The notes under the pieces are model-generated. The model was not told the origin of the DNA and ran no database searches. It was given only the letters and a program-made list of their open reading frames with translations. From Microbispora sp. H11081 (GTDB lineage Bacteria; Actinomycetota; Actinomycetes; Streptosporangiales; Streptosporangiaceae), in NCBI RefSeq assembly GCF_012999535.1, contig NZ_JABBWV010000018.1:1-64000 (forward strand): a stretch of 64,000 nt of DNA, in the 5' to 3' direction. Positions 25,357-33,638 of the stretch are shown here, one piece after another (the stretch's first letter is position 1; every line of letters begins with the position of its first letter). Made by a program: the position numbers and the translations under genes.

Positions 25357-26547
25357 CTAGACCCGCTTGGCGGCGGACACCACGAGCGACGTCAGGACGA
25401 CGAGCGCCGCCGCGGCCCACAGCACGCCGGTCACGGCGACCATCCCCACGATGACGCTGCCGAACAGCGCGCCCAGCGCGATCGCCAGGTTGAACATGCA
25501 GGTGTTGAGCCCGGTGGCGGCCTCGATGCCCTGCGGCGCCGCTTTGATGATCCAGGTCTGCACGCTCACCGGCAGGCCGCCGAACGCGAAACCCCACATG
25601 ATCAGCAGGACGGAGCCGGTGACCGGGGTGCCGCCGAGGAACGGGAACGCCGCCAGGATGGCCGCGAGCGCGACGCTGACCACGATGATCGTGCCGCGCA
25701 CGTCGCGGCCCGCCCAGGAGCCGGCGATGAGGTTGCCGGCCATCCCGGCCACGCCGTACGCCAGCAGCAGCGGGCCGACGAACGTCGCGCCGACCCCGGA
25801 GACGTCCTGCAGGATCGGGCTGACGAACGTGAACGCGCCGTAGTGCCCGGACACCAGCAGGAACGTGGCGATGACGCCGACCCGTACGGCGGGCGTGCGC
25901 AGTTGCTCGCCGAGCGTGCGCAGCCTGACCGGCTCGGACGCCGGCATCCGCGGCAGCAGCACGGCCAGTGCGATGACCAGCAGGAGCGCGACCACGGCGA
26001 CCGCGCCGAAGGCGACGCGCCAGCCGGTGAGCTCGCCGACGAGCGTGCCGGCGGGGACGCCGAGGACGTTGGCGGCCATGGCGCCGAAGAAGATCAGCGA
26101 GGTGGCCTTGGCGACGTGCGCCGCCGGGACCAGGCGGACGCCGAGCCCCGCGGCGAGCGCCCAGAACCCGCCGATGCTGACGCCCACGAACAGCCGCGCC
26201 ACCATGAGCACGGCGTACGAGGGAGTCAGCGCGGACACGACGTTGGCCACCAGCGCCAGCAGGATCAGGCCGAGCAGGACCACCCGCCGGTCCAGCCCGC
26301 GGATCGCCACGGGCAGCAGCGGGGCGGTGACGGCGGCGACCAGGCCGGACACGGTCACCATGAGGCCGACCTCGCCGTCGGAGACGCTCAGCCCGCCGCC
26401 GATGGCGGTGAGCAGGCCCATGGGCAGGTTCTCGACGGTCACCACCAGGAAGGTCCCCAGCGCGACGGCGATCACGGCGAGCCAGTTCTTGATGGGCACG
26501 CGATCCGGTCTGTCGGTGCCGGCGGAGACGGACTCGATGACGGTCAT
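25357..26547 (-). CDS. MFS transporter (drug/metabolite exporter type)
   Basis: About 396 residues with twelve hydrophobic segments. The N-terminal half holds the family A-motif region (LLPVAIRGLDRRVVLLG) and FVGVSIGGFWALAAGLGVRL, and its overall pattern is that of the AraJ/PucC-like drug-efflux MFS group. ATG 26547 has AGGAGG seven bases upstream; the in-frame extension to 26631 would add 28 residues of non-membrane sequence and is rejected. The gene is divergent from the TrpF-like/NRPS operon across a 463-bp region, so it is the obvious candidate exporter for that pathway. Confidence 0.87.
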   Translation of the reverse strand: MTVIESVSAGTDRPDRVPIKNWLAVIAVALGTFLVVTVENLPMGLLTAIGGGLSVSDGEVGLMVTVSGLVAAVTAPLLPVAIRGLDRRVVLLGLILLALVANVVSALTPSYAVLMVARLFVGVSIGGFWALAAGLGVRLVPAAHVAKATSLIFFGAMAANVLGVPAGTLVGELTGWRVAFGAVAVVALLLVIALAVLLPRMPASEPVRLRTLGEQLRTPAVRVGVIATFLLVSGHYGAFTFVSPILQDVSGVGATFVGPLLLAYGVAGMAGNLIAGSWAGRDVRGTIIVVSVALAAILAAFPFLGGTPVTGSVLLIMWGFAFGGLPVSVQTWIIKAAPQGIEAATGLNTCMFNLAIALGALFGSVIVGMVAVTGVLWAAAALVVLTSLVVSAAKRV

Positions 26548-27010
26548 CTGGTTCCTCCTGTGCGCGTGGGCTGGGGGTCCGTGCGGGGGAGCGCCAGGCG
26601 AACGGCCGGCGACGGCGGGAGGCGGCCTCATCGGGCACTCCGAAAACGAAGGCTAGTTCCGCGTTTTTCGCCGGGTCAACGAAATCTGTCAATCGCCGGG
26701 GGCCGGCCGTTTTCCGGTAGGGGTCGGGCGGGGTTGCCCGCGCTATTTCTCCCGCCCGGATCGGGGCACCCGAAAAGTCCTCAGGTGTCCTGGATTGTCC
26801 TGACATGCTTGTGGGGCCGACAGGGGTTGTGAGAAAAGCGCGCGGAAGCCAATTCTGAATATGCCTCGCAAGGCCGGGAAATTCGCGCCGATACGAATTC
26901 CAGCGCGAAAAGGCCGCACTGTCGCGGGCAGCTCGATGCCATCGTTTCATGGCCGATTGCAATTCGTTTCCGACCGAGGCCGCTCAGGCCGGTTCGAAAG
27001 GCGGGTCAAC
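26548..27010. promoter_or_regulatory. 463-bp divergent regulatory region between MFS gene and NRPS operon
   Basis: No gene is convincing here. The right part (26640-27000) is less GC-rich than its surroundings, as expected for promoter and leader sequence. It includes a doubled TGTCCTG-like motif (near 26786 and 26797) and several AT-rich blocks (AATTCTGAATATG, GCAATTCG). The TrpF-like gene thus appears to have a leader of perhaps 100-200 bases. I could not fix -10/-35 elements with confidence. Confidence 0.5.
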
Positions 27011-27703
27011 ATGCAGGGACTTATCCAGGTGGCCGGTGTCATCGATCAGGCCGAGGCCGACCTGATCCGGGAGGAAGGCGCGGACTGGCTCGGCTTCGCC
27101 TTGCGGCTGCCGGCCAAGAACGAGGACCTGTCGGAGGCGGACGCCGCGGCGATCATCGACGAGATCCAGCCGGAGCACAGGGGTGTGGTGATCACCTATC
27201 TGACCGACGCGGAGGAGATCAAGACCTTCTGCGAGGAGCTCGGCGTCACCGCGATCCAGCTGCACGGAGACGTGCCCGTGGAGGAACTGCGCACCCTCCG
27301 GCGCATCGCGCCCGACCTGTACGTGCTCAAGAGCCTCGTAGTGAAGAAGGACAACCTCGACGAGCTGCGGACGATCGTCGACGAGGCGGCCGAGTGGGTC
27401 GACATGTTCATCACCGACAGCTTCAACCCGGCCACCGGCGCCAAGGGCGCCACCGGACTGCTGCACGACTGGTCGGTCAGCGCGGAACTGGTCAGGATCT
27501 CGCCCAAGCCGCTGATGCTCGCCGGCGGGCTGAACCCGGACAACGTCGCCGCCGCGATCGCCGAGGTCCGCCCGGCCGCCGTGGACGCGCACACCGGCCT
27601 GGAGGACCCGGTCACCCGCCGGAAGGACCGGCAGAAGGTGCGCACGTTCGTCGACGAGGCCCGCAGGGCCTTCGCGGAGCTGGGGGCGGGTGAGAAGGCA
27701 TGA
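27011..27703 (+). CDS. TrpF-like (phosphoribosylanthranilate isomerase fold) protein without the catalytic Cys
   Basis: The 230-residue TIM-barrel protein follows TrpF along its length: GADWLGF, VTAIQLHGDVP, ITDSFNPATGAKGATGLLHDWS, LMLAGGLNPDNV and AVDAHTGLED. TrpF normally begins KICG, whose Cys is the general base; here the motif is QVAG, so residue 8 is Ala. The general-acid Asp is kept (Asp136 in ITDS). It therefore probably cannot act as a normal tryptophan-pathway isomerase, although the phosphate-binding end is intact. ATG 27011 follows AAAGGCGGG; upstream codons are leader. It is the first gene of the NRPS operon and overlaps the next gene by ATGA. Confidence 0.8.
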   Translation: MQGLIQVAGVIDQAEADLIREEGADWLGFALRLPAKNEDLSEADAAAIIDEIQPEHRGVVITYLTDAEEIKTFCEELGVTAIQLHGDVPVEELRTLRRIAPDLYVLKSLVVKKDNLDELRTIVDEAAEWVDMFITDSFNPATGAKGATGLLHDWSVSAELVRISPKPLMLAGGLNPDNVAAAIAEVRPAAVDAHTGLEDPVTRRKDRQKVRTFVDEARRAFAELGAGEKA

Positions 27704-28371
27704 CGATGACGGCCGCGCCCGCGCTCGGCACCGTGCACCTGCTGCCGCAGACCCGCCAGCTCCGGGCGCTCCACACGATCATCAGGGACCGGCACGTGGC
27801 GCGCGAGCAGTTCGTCGCGGCGTCGGGCCGGATCATCCGCCAGCTCATGGAGACGGCGCTCGACCTCCTGCCGTACGAGCCGTGGGATGTCCCCACCCCG
27901 GTGGGCCGCACCTACCCCGGCCTGCGCCACGCGTCGGCGATCTGCGGCGTGCCGGTCGTACGCGCGGGGGAGAGCATGGAGCCCGAGCTGCGAGCGATCA
28001 TGCCGGGAGTGCCGATCGGCAAGATCCTGATCCAGCGCGACAAGGTGACGAAGCTGCCGCGGCTCTACTACTCCGCGCTGCCTGCGGACATCGACCGGCG
28101 GCAGGTGCTGCTGATGGACCCGATGCTGGCGACCGGCGGCACCGCGCTGGCCGCGATCGAGGTCCTGCTCGGCCGGGGCGTCGAGGTGGACGACATGGTG
28201 TTCGTCACCCTGCTGGCGGCGCCGGAGGGCATCGCGGCGGTCCACGCGCGCCACCCCGGCCTGCGGATCGTCACGTCGGCCGTCGAGGAACGGCTGAACG
28301 AGAACGCCTACATGGTCCCCGGCATCGGCGATTTCGGCGACCGGTACTTCGGCACGGACATCACGCGATGA
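27700..28371 (+). CDS. upp: Uracil phosphoribosyltransferase
   Basis: The PRPP-binding loop VLLMDPMLATGGTA, the uracil-pocket region near the end (YMVPGIGDFGDRYFG) and VVRAGESMEPEL place this in the UPRT family, which makes UMP from uracil and PRPP. The start ATG at 27700 overlaps the stop of the TrpF-like gene (ATGA), with a second ATG two codons on. Placed inside an indigoidine/C-nucleoside operon, it is more likely a pathway or self-resistance enzyme than the housekeeping copy. In the minimycin system a UPRT has been described as raising the UMP pool to protect the producer; I recall this from the literature and have not checked it here. Confidence 0.88.
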   Translation: MTMTAAPALGTVHLLPQTRQLRALHTIIRDRHVAREQFVAASGRIIRQLMETALDLLPYEPWDVPTPVGRTYPGLRHASAICGVPVVRAGESMEPELRAIMPGVPIGKILIQRDKVTKLPRLYYSALPADIDRRQVLLMDPMLATGGTALAAIEVLLGRGVEVDDMVFVTLLAAPEGIAAVHARHPGLRIVTSAVEERLNENAYMVPGIGDFGDRYFGTDITR

Positions 28372-28386
28372 ACGCCGGGGGAACAA

Positions 28387-31300
28387 ATGATCATCACTTC
28401 AGTCACTGAGGCGAGGCGGCAATCACAGGAGGACGTCTGCCTTCCCGATCTGCTCGAAGCACAGGCCGAGGCGCGCCCTGACGAGACCGCGGTCGTCTGC
28501 GGCGACCGGCGGCTGACCTTCCGCGAACTGGCGGAGGGCGGCGCGGCCCTCGGCGCCCACCTGCGGGAGCTCGGCGTCGGCCTCGACGAATGCGTGGGAC
28601 TGTTCGTCGAGCCGTCGATCGACCTGATGGTCGGGGTGTGGGGCATCCTGCGAGCGGGCGGCGCGTATCTCCCGCTGTCCCCCGAGTATCCCGAAGAGCG
28701 CCTCCGCTACATGATCGAGGACGCCGGCGTGCGGGTCGTCGTCACGCAGGACGAGCTCACGGGCAGGCTGACCGAGCTGGCGCCCGCGGGGACGAGGATC
28801 GTCACCCTCAAGGACGCGGCGCGGTCCGCCACCTCGCCGGGAGGCGACCGTCACCCCGGCCTGCGGCCGGGCAACCTGGCCTACGTCATCTATACCTCCG
28901 GCAGCACCGGCAAGCCGAAGGGGGTGATGATCGAGCACCGCAGCATCGTCAGCCAGATGCGGTGGCTGCGTTCCGGCTACGGCATCGGCCCCGGCAGGAC
29001 CATCCTGCAGAAGACGCCGATGAGCTTCGACGCGGCGCAGTGGGAGATCCTCGCGCCGGTCTGCGGCTCGGTGGTCGTCGTGGGCCCGCCGGGGGTCTAC
29101 CGGGACGCGGAGCGGCTCATCGACGTCATCAGGACGCACGACGTCACCACGCTGCAGTGCGTGCCGACGCTGCTGACGGCGCTCGTGGACACCGAGGAAC
29201 TGCACCGCTGCACGTCGCTGACGCAGGTCTTCACCGGAGGCGAGGTCCTGTCGAAGACGCTGGCGACGAGCTTCTTCGACACACTGCCCGGGTGCGAGCT
29301 GGTCAACCTGTACGGGCCCACGGAGTGCACGATCAACTCCTCCGCGTACACCGTGGACGGGGAGAGCGTCGGCGAGGGCCCGCACGCGATCTCGATCGGC
29401 GCGCCGGTCGACCACACCGCCTACCACATCCTCGATCTCGGCGGGTCCGAGGTGGCGGTCGGCGAGATCGGCGAGCTGTTCATCGGCGGCGTGCAGGTCG
29501 CCCGCGGCTACCTGCACAGGCCAGAGCTGACCGCCGAGCGGTTCGTGGACAACCCGTTCGGCGAGGGCAGGTTGTTCAGGACGGGCGACCTCGCGTACTG
29601 GAACGCCGACGGCACCGTCCAGTTCGTCGGCCGCGCGGACAACCAGATCAAGCTGCGCGGGTTCCGGGTCGAGCTGGACGAGATCAAGCTGGCGATCGAG
29701 ACCCACGAGTGGGTCAAGCACGCCGCCGTCATCGTCAAGGACGACCCGCGCACCGGATTCCAGAACCTGATCGCCTGCGTCGAGCTGAATCCCAAGGAAG
29801 CGGCCCTGATGGACCAGGGCAACCACGGCGCGCACCACCAGTCCAAGGCGAGCAGGCTCCAGGTCAAGGCGCAGCTGTCCAACCCCGGAGTCCGGGACGC
29901 CGCCGAACTCGACGGCAGGCCGGTCGTCGACCTGCCGGGCAGGCAGGCGACCGCGCGGCAACGCGCGCTCGCGTTCGCCCGCAAGACCTACCGGTTCTAC
30001 GAGGGAGGGGAGGTCGGCCGGGGCGACATCCTGAAGCTGCTGGCCAGGCGGGCCGAGGGCGCGGAGTCCCGCGGGCTGGACACCCTCGGCCTGGCGGAGC
30101 TCGGCGAGATCCTGCGCCACTTCGGCCAGCACATCAGCGAGGAGCGGCTGCTGCCGAAGTACGCGTACGCCTCGCCCGGGGCGTTGTACGCGACGCAGCT
30201 GTACCTGGAGATCACCGGGATGGACGGCCTGCCGTCCGGCTGCTACTACCACCACCCCGTGCACCACAGGCTCGTGCTGGTCGGGCCGGCCGCCGGAGGC
30301 CCTGAGCCTCGGGTGAAGCTGCACTTCGTCGGCAAGAAGCGGGCGATAGAACCGGTCTACAAGAACAACATCCGGGAGGTCCTGGAGATCGAGACCGGTC
30401 ACATGGTCGGTCTCTTCGAGGACGTGCTGCCCGCGCACGGCCTGGACATCGAAGCCCTGGAGTACGCGCCGGCCACGAAGGACCGCCTGGACTGCGCCGC
30501 CGCCGACGACTACTACCTCGGCACGTTCGAACTGGTCCCGTACGCCGGGCCGCGCCCCGACGAGGTCGACCTCTACGTCCAGGCGCATCCCGGCAAGGTC
30601 CCCGACCTGCGGGCGGGGCAGTACGCCTACGAGAACGGGCGGCTGCGGCTGATCTCCGACGAGCTCATACTCAAGAAGCAGGTCATCGCGATCAACCAGC
30701 AGGTCTACGACCGGGCGTCCATCGGCGTCTCGGTGGTCAGCAGGAACGACGAGGACTGGCTGCGCTACATCGACCTCGGCCGCGTGCTGCAGCGCCTGTC
30801 GATGAACGACGTCAACATCGGGTTCATGTCGTCCGGATACAGCTCGAAGTCCGGCGACGACCTGCCCTCGGCCCGCAGGATCGACGGCATCCTGCGCTCG
30901 CTCGGCCGGCCCGTCGGCCCGTCCTACTTCTTCATCGGCGGCCGGGTGAGCGACGAGCAGCGGTTGAGCGAGGGGATGAAGGAGGACGCAGTCCACATGA
31001 AGGGACCGGCGGAGATGATCAGGGACGACCTGATCAACTTCCTCCCGGACTACATGATCCCGAACAAGGTCGTCGTGCTCGACCGGCTCCCTTTCGCGCC
31101 GAACGGGAAGATCGACGCCAAGGCGCTGGCCGATTCCGACGCGACTAACGTGGACAACGACGACCGGCCGTACGTCGCGCCGCGGACTCTCACGGAACGC
31201 CGGATCGCCGAGCTGTGGAAGAAGGCGATGAAGCGGGAGACCGTGTCGATTGAGGACGACTTCTTCGCCGCGGGCGGGAATTCGCTCATCGCCGTCGGGC

Positions 31301-32475
31301 TGATCAACAAGATCAACCGTGAGTTCTGCGGCTCGCTGCCCCTCCAGGTGCTGTTCGACTGCCCCACGATCGAGAAGCTCGCCAGGCGGGTCGACGGAGG
31401 CGGCTCCGAGGCGTGCTCACGGCTGGTGCCGCTGCAGGGGGAGGGCGCGGGACGGCCCGTCTACTGCTGGCCCGGCCTCGGCGGATACACGATGAACCTG
31501 CGCACGCTGGCCGCCAGGATGGGCGCCGCCCGGCCCTTCTACGGCGTCCAGGCGTACGGGATCAACCCCGAGGAGGTCCCGTACGCGACCATCGGCGAGA
31601 TGGCGGCCGAGGACGTCAAGGCGATCCGGCGGGTGCAGCCGTCCGGGCCGTACACACTGTGGGGCTACTCCTTCGGCGCGCGCGTCGCGTTCGAGGCCGC
31701 CCACCAGTTGGAGCAGGCCGGCGAGCGGGTGGACCACCTGTTCCTGATCGCGCCCGGCTCGCCGAAGGTCGGCTCGGCGAGCGCCGCCGGGCACGAGCGC
31801 GAGGCGGGCTTCGGCGACCCGGCGTACGTGACGATCCTCTTCTCGGTCTTCGCGGGCACGATCAGCGGGCCGCTGCTGGAGCGGTGCCTGGCCGAGGCCG
31901 TGGACGAGGAGAGCTTCGCGGCCTTCGTCCACCGCAACTTCCCCGAACTGGACGTCGACCTGGTGCGCCGGATCACGCGTGTGGTGGCGGAGACGTTCGA
32001 GTTCAGCTACACCTTCCGCGAGCTGGCCAGGCGGCGGATCGCCGCGCCGATCACCATCTTCAAGGCCAGGGGCGACGACTACTCGTTCCTGGAGAACAGC
32101 AGCGGCTACTCGGCGACGCCGCCGGTGGTCGTCGACCTGGAAGCCGATCACTACGGCCTGCTCAGGGAGCCGGACATCGACGAGCTGGCCGAGGCCATCG
32201 GGGATCGTCTCGGGACCCACCGTAAGGAGATCATCATGCCGCACGTGAGCATCAAGCACTTCCCCGTGCCCCTCAGCGAGCAGCAGCACTCCGAGCTGGT
32301 CGCGGCCGTGACCAAGGCGATGACGAGCGCCTTCGGATGCGAGGAGGGCTCGGTGTCGATCATCCTGGAGCCGGTCGCGAAGGAGCTGTGGGACGAGAAG
32401 GTCTACATCCCGGAGATCCTCAACCAGAAGCACCGGCTGAACAAGCTGCCCAACTACGGCCCGGCCGGGAACTGA
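28387..32475 (+). CDS. indC: Indigoidine synthetase-type NRPS (A-Ox-T-TE) fused to a PptA-like tautomerase
   Basis: The 1362-residue protein closely follows BpsA/IndC. An adenylation domain for L-glutamine (about 20-475; IYTSGSTGKPKGVMIEHRS) is interrupted by an FMN-type oxidase domain (about 480-870; CYYHHPVHHRLVLV, YDRASIGVSV). Adenylation resumes to Lys908 (NGKIDAKAL), followed by a thiolation domain with Ser966 (GGNSL) and a thioesterase with Ser1095 (GYSFGA) and His1255. It should oxidise and cyclise glutamine to 5-aminopyridinedione, which dimerises to the blue pigment. BpsA ends after the thioesterase; here the frame runs on through a 79-residue tautomerase domain (1284-1362). Confidence 0.92.
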   Translation: MIITSVTEARRQSQEDVCLPDLLEAQAEARPDETAVVCGDRRLTFRELAEGGAALGAHLRELGVGLDECVGLFVEPSIDLMVGVWGILRAGGAYLPLSPEYPEERLRYMIEDAGVRVVVTQDELTGRLTELAPAGTRIVTLKDAARSATSPGGDRHPGLRPGNLAYVIYTSGSTGKPKGVMIEHRSIVSQMRWLRSGYGIGPGRTILQKTPMSFDAAQWEILAPVCGSVVVVGPPGVYRDAERLIDVIRTHDVTTLQCVPTLLTALVDTEELHRCTSLTQVFTGGEVLSKTLATSFFDTLPGCELVNLYGPTECTINSSAYTVDGESVGEGPHAISIGAPVDHTAYHILDLGGSEVAVGEIGELFIGGVQVARGYLHRPELTAERFVDNPFGEGRLFRTGDLAYWNADGTVQFVGRADNQIKLRGFRVELDEIKLAIETHEWVKHAAVIVKDDPRTGFQNLIACVELNPKEAALMDQGNHGAHHQSKASRLQVKAQLSNPGVRDAAELDGRPVVDLPGRQATARQRALAFARKTYRFYEGGEVGRGDILKLLARRAEGAESRGLDTLGLAELGEILRHFGQHISEERLLPKYAYASPGALYATQLYLEITGMDGLPSGCYYHHPVHHRLVLVGPAAGGPEPRVKLHFVGKKRAIEPVYKNNIREVLEIETGHMVGLFEDVLPAHGLDIEALEYAPATKDRLDCAAADDYYLGTFELVPYAGPRPDEVDLYVQAHPGKVPDLRAGQYAYENGRLRLISDELILKKQVIAINQQVYDRASIGVSVVSRNDEDWLRYIDLGRVLQRLSMNDVNIGFMSSGYSSKSGDDLPSARRIDGILRSLGRPVGPSYFFIGGRVSDEQRLSEGMKEDAVHMKGPAEMIRDDLINFLPDYMIPNKVVVLDRLPFAPNGKIDAKALADSDATNVDNDDRPYVAPRTLTERRIAELWKKAMKRETVSIEDDFFAAGGNSLIAVGLINKINREFCGSLPLQVLFDCPTIEKLARRVDGGGSEACSRLVPLQGEGAGRPVYCWPGLGGYTMNLRTLAARMGAARPFYGVQAYGINPEEVPYATIGEMAAEDVKAIRRVQPSGPYTLWGYSFGARVAFEAAHQLEQAGERVDHLFLIAPGSPKVGSASAAGHEREAGFGDPAYVTILFSVFAGTISGPLLERCLAEAVDEESFAAFVHRNFPELDVDLVRRITRVVAETFEFSYTFRELARRRIAAPITIFKARGDDYSFLENSSGYSATPPVVVDLEADHYGLLREPDIDELAEAIGDRLGTHRKEIIMPHVSIKHFPVPLSEQQHSELVAAVTKAMTSAFGCEEGSVSIILEPVAKELWDEKVYIPEILNQKHRLNKLPNYGPAGN
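32236..32475 (+). CDS. Tautomerase (PptA/4-oxalocrotonate type), internal in-frame start within the NRPS gene
   Basis: The last 79 codons of the NRPS gene encode MPHVSIKHFPVPLSEQQ..., matching the PptA (YdcE) tautomerases of about 77 residues in length and ending. In this superfamily the catalytic base is the free N-terminal proline exposed by Met removal. The internal ATG at 32236 is followed by a Pro codon and preceded by AAGGAG (32224-32229) six bases upstream, an ideal ribosome binding site. The linker codons HRKEII that join it to the thioesterase are simply this leader read as protein. A separately translated, active tautomerase is therefore likely in addition to, or in place of, the fusion. 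Confidence 0.65.
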   Translation: MPHVSIKHFPVPLSEQQHSELVAAVTKAMTSAFGCEEGSVSIILEPVAKELWDEKVYIPEILNQKHRLNKLPNYGPAGN

Positions 32476-32484
32476 GGGGCGACG

Positions 32485-33426
32485 ATGACTCGCAATCACG
32501 GGCGCGTCCCGCTGGTGTTCAGCGAGGAGGTCGCGGACGCCCTCGCCGAGGGCCGGCCGGTGGTGGCGCTGGAGTCGAACGTCATCACCCACGGCCTGCC
32601 CTATCCGGACAACGCCGCCACCGCGCGCAAGGTCGAGGACGCGGTGCGCGCCGGGGGCGCGGTCCCGGCCACGATCTGCGTCGAGGGCGGCAGGATCAGG
32701 GCCGGCATGACGGACGAGGACGTCGAGCGGTTCGCCTCGACGCCCGGAATCCCCAAGGTCAGCAGCAGGGACCTGCCGGTGGTCCTGGCCCAGGGCGGGC
32801 TCGGCGCGCTGACGGTGGCCAGTTCGGTGGTGGCGGCGGAAATCGCCGGCATCCCGTTCTTCTCGTCGGCCGGCATCGGCGGTGTGCACCGGGGCGCGGA
32901 GAAGACGATGGACGTCTCCTCCGACCTGATCCAGTTCACCCGGTCGAAGGTGGCGGTCGTCTGCGCGGGGGCCAAGAGCATCCTCGATCTGGGTCTGACC
33001 ATGGAGTTCCTGGAGACCCACTGCGTGCCGGTGGTGTCGTACCGGTCGGACGACTTCCCCGCGTTCTACTGCGTGTCCAGCGGCATCCGCAGCCCGCAGC
33101 GGCTGGACGACGAGGCGGTGATCGCCCGGGCGGTGGAGAACCACTGGGCGCTGGGCAACCACAGCTCCTTCCTGATCACCACCCCCGTGCGGGAGGAGGA
33201 CGCGATCGACGCGTCGGAGGTGGACGCCGTCATCACCGGCGCGATCGCCGCCGCCGAGCGGGACGGGGTCCGCGGCAACGCGATCACGAAGTACCTCATG
33301 CGCGCCGTGGACGCGGCCACCGAGGGCCGGTCGTCCAGGGCGAACATGTCCGTGCTCGTCAGCACCGCCGAGGTCGGCGGCCGGCTGGCGGCGGCCCACG
33401 CGCGGTATCTGCGGGAGACCGCCTGA
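32485..33426 (+). CDS. indA: Pseudouridine-5'-phosphate glycosidase (IndA/PsuG family; candidate C-glycosynthase)
   Basis: The 313-residue protein shows the full PsuG pattern: [15 protein letters not shown] (catalytic Glu), [10 protein letters not shown] (Lys), [21 protein letters not shown] (His), [10 protein letters not shown] (the second Lys) and [11 protein letters not shown] (Asn). PsuG cleaves or forms the C1'-C5 bond of pseudouridine 5'-phosphate; homologues (AlnA in alnumycin, IndA-type proteins in C-nucleoside pathways) join ribose 5-phosphate to other carbon acceptors. Immediately after the indigoidine-type NRPS (9-bp gap), it probably C-ribosylates an NRPS-derived ring. PsuG partners such as PsuK or a HAD phosphatase are absent nearby. 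Confidence 0.9.
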   Translation: MTRNHGRVPLVFSEEVADALAEGRPVVALESNVITHGLPYPDNAATARKVEDAVRAGGAVPATICVEGGRIRAGMTDEDVERFASTPGIPKVSSRDLPVVLAQGGLGALTVASSVVAAEIAGIPFFSSAGIGGVHRGAEKTMDVSSDLIQFTRSKVAVVCAGAKSILDLGLTMEFLETHCVPVVSYRSDDFPAFYCVSSGIRSPQRLDDEAVIARAVENHWALGNHSSFLITTPVREEDAIDASEVDAVITGAIAAAERDGVRGNAITKYLMRAVDAATEGRSSRANMSVLVSTAEVGGRLAAAHARYLRETA

Positions 33427-33434
33427 TCCGCTCC

Positions 33435-33473
33435 CGCACCGCCCCGGACGCCGGCAGGCTCCGGGGCGGTGCG
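33435..33473 (+). terminator. Hairpin ending the NRPS operon
   Basis: A perfect 14-bp stem (33435-33448 with 33460-33473; core CACCGCCCCGGA/TCCGGGGCGGTG) starts eight bases after the glycosidase stop codon. There is no T-tract, as usual in high-GC actinomycetes. Confidence 0.75.
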
Positions 33474-33590
33474 CTGCCTCCCGGAACGTGGGGGAGGGCC
33501 TGATTCGTCGGACACGATCTAGCGCGGGAGCCGGTTCGCGCGGTACAAACGTCCCACACCTCTCGCATCGCCCTGTTAGACGCCGGGCCC

Positions 33591-33610
33591 GCGAGAGAGC
33601 GCTCTCTCGC
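33591..33610. promoter_or_regulatory. Perfect 20-bp palindrome, LacI-type operator
   Basis: GCGAGAGAGC/GCTCTCTCGC is a perfect palindrome centred on a GAGCGCTC core, close to the CebR/CelR-type LacI-family operators of actinomycetes (AGCGCT core). It lies 28 bp before the start of the secreted beta-helix gene, where a repressor would block transcription. The sugar-responsive regulator is not known; the LacI protein at 60.5 kb is one candidate in the window. Confidence 0.75.
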
Positions 33611-33638
33611 TGCGTGCGCAGCGGAAAGGACGACCCGT

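Larger units (their letters stand above)
27011..33473 (+). other. Candidate indigoidine / C-nucleoside biosynthetic operon
   Basis: Four genes are packed head to tail: TrpF-like (27011-27703), uracil phosphoribosyltransferase (27700-28371, 4-bp overlap), NRPS-tautomerase (28387-32475, 15-bp gap) and pseudouridine-5'-phosphate glycosidase (32485-33426, 9-bp gap). A strong hairpin at 33435-33473 ends the unit. Indigoidine-type NRPS with a pseudouridine-phosphate-glycosidase-type C-glycosynthase and a UPRT is the combination reported for minimycin/indigoidine co-biosynthesis. The usual HAD phosphatase and DUF4243 partner are not visible here. Confidence 0.75.

Noticed and set aside
24656-26962. 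Very long minus-strand frame across the MFS and reductase genes.
   Set aside because: It is an Arg/Gly-rich shadow in another frame of two clearly recognisable genes.
28423-30996. Long antisense frame under the NRPS.
   Set aside because: High-GC third-position bias makes long antisense frames; the composition (Val/Asp/Gly/Arg) and lack of domains mark it as a shadow.
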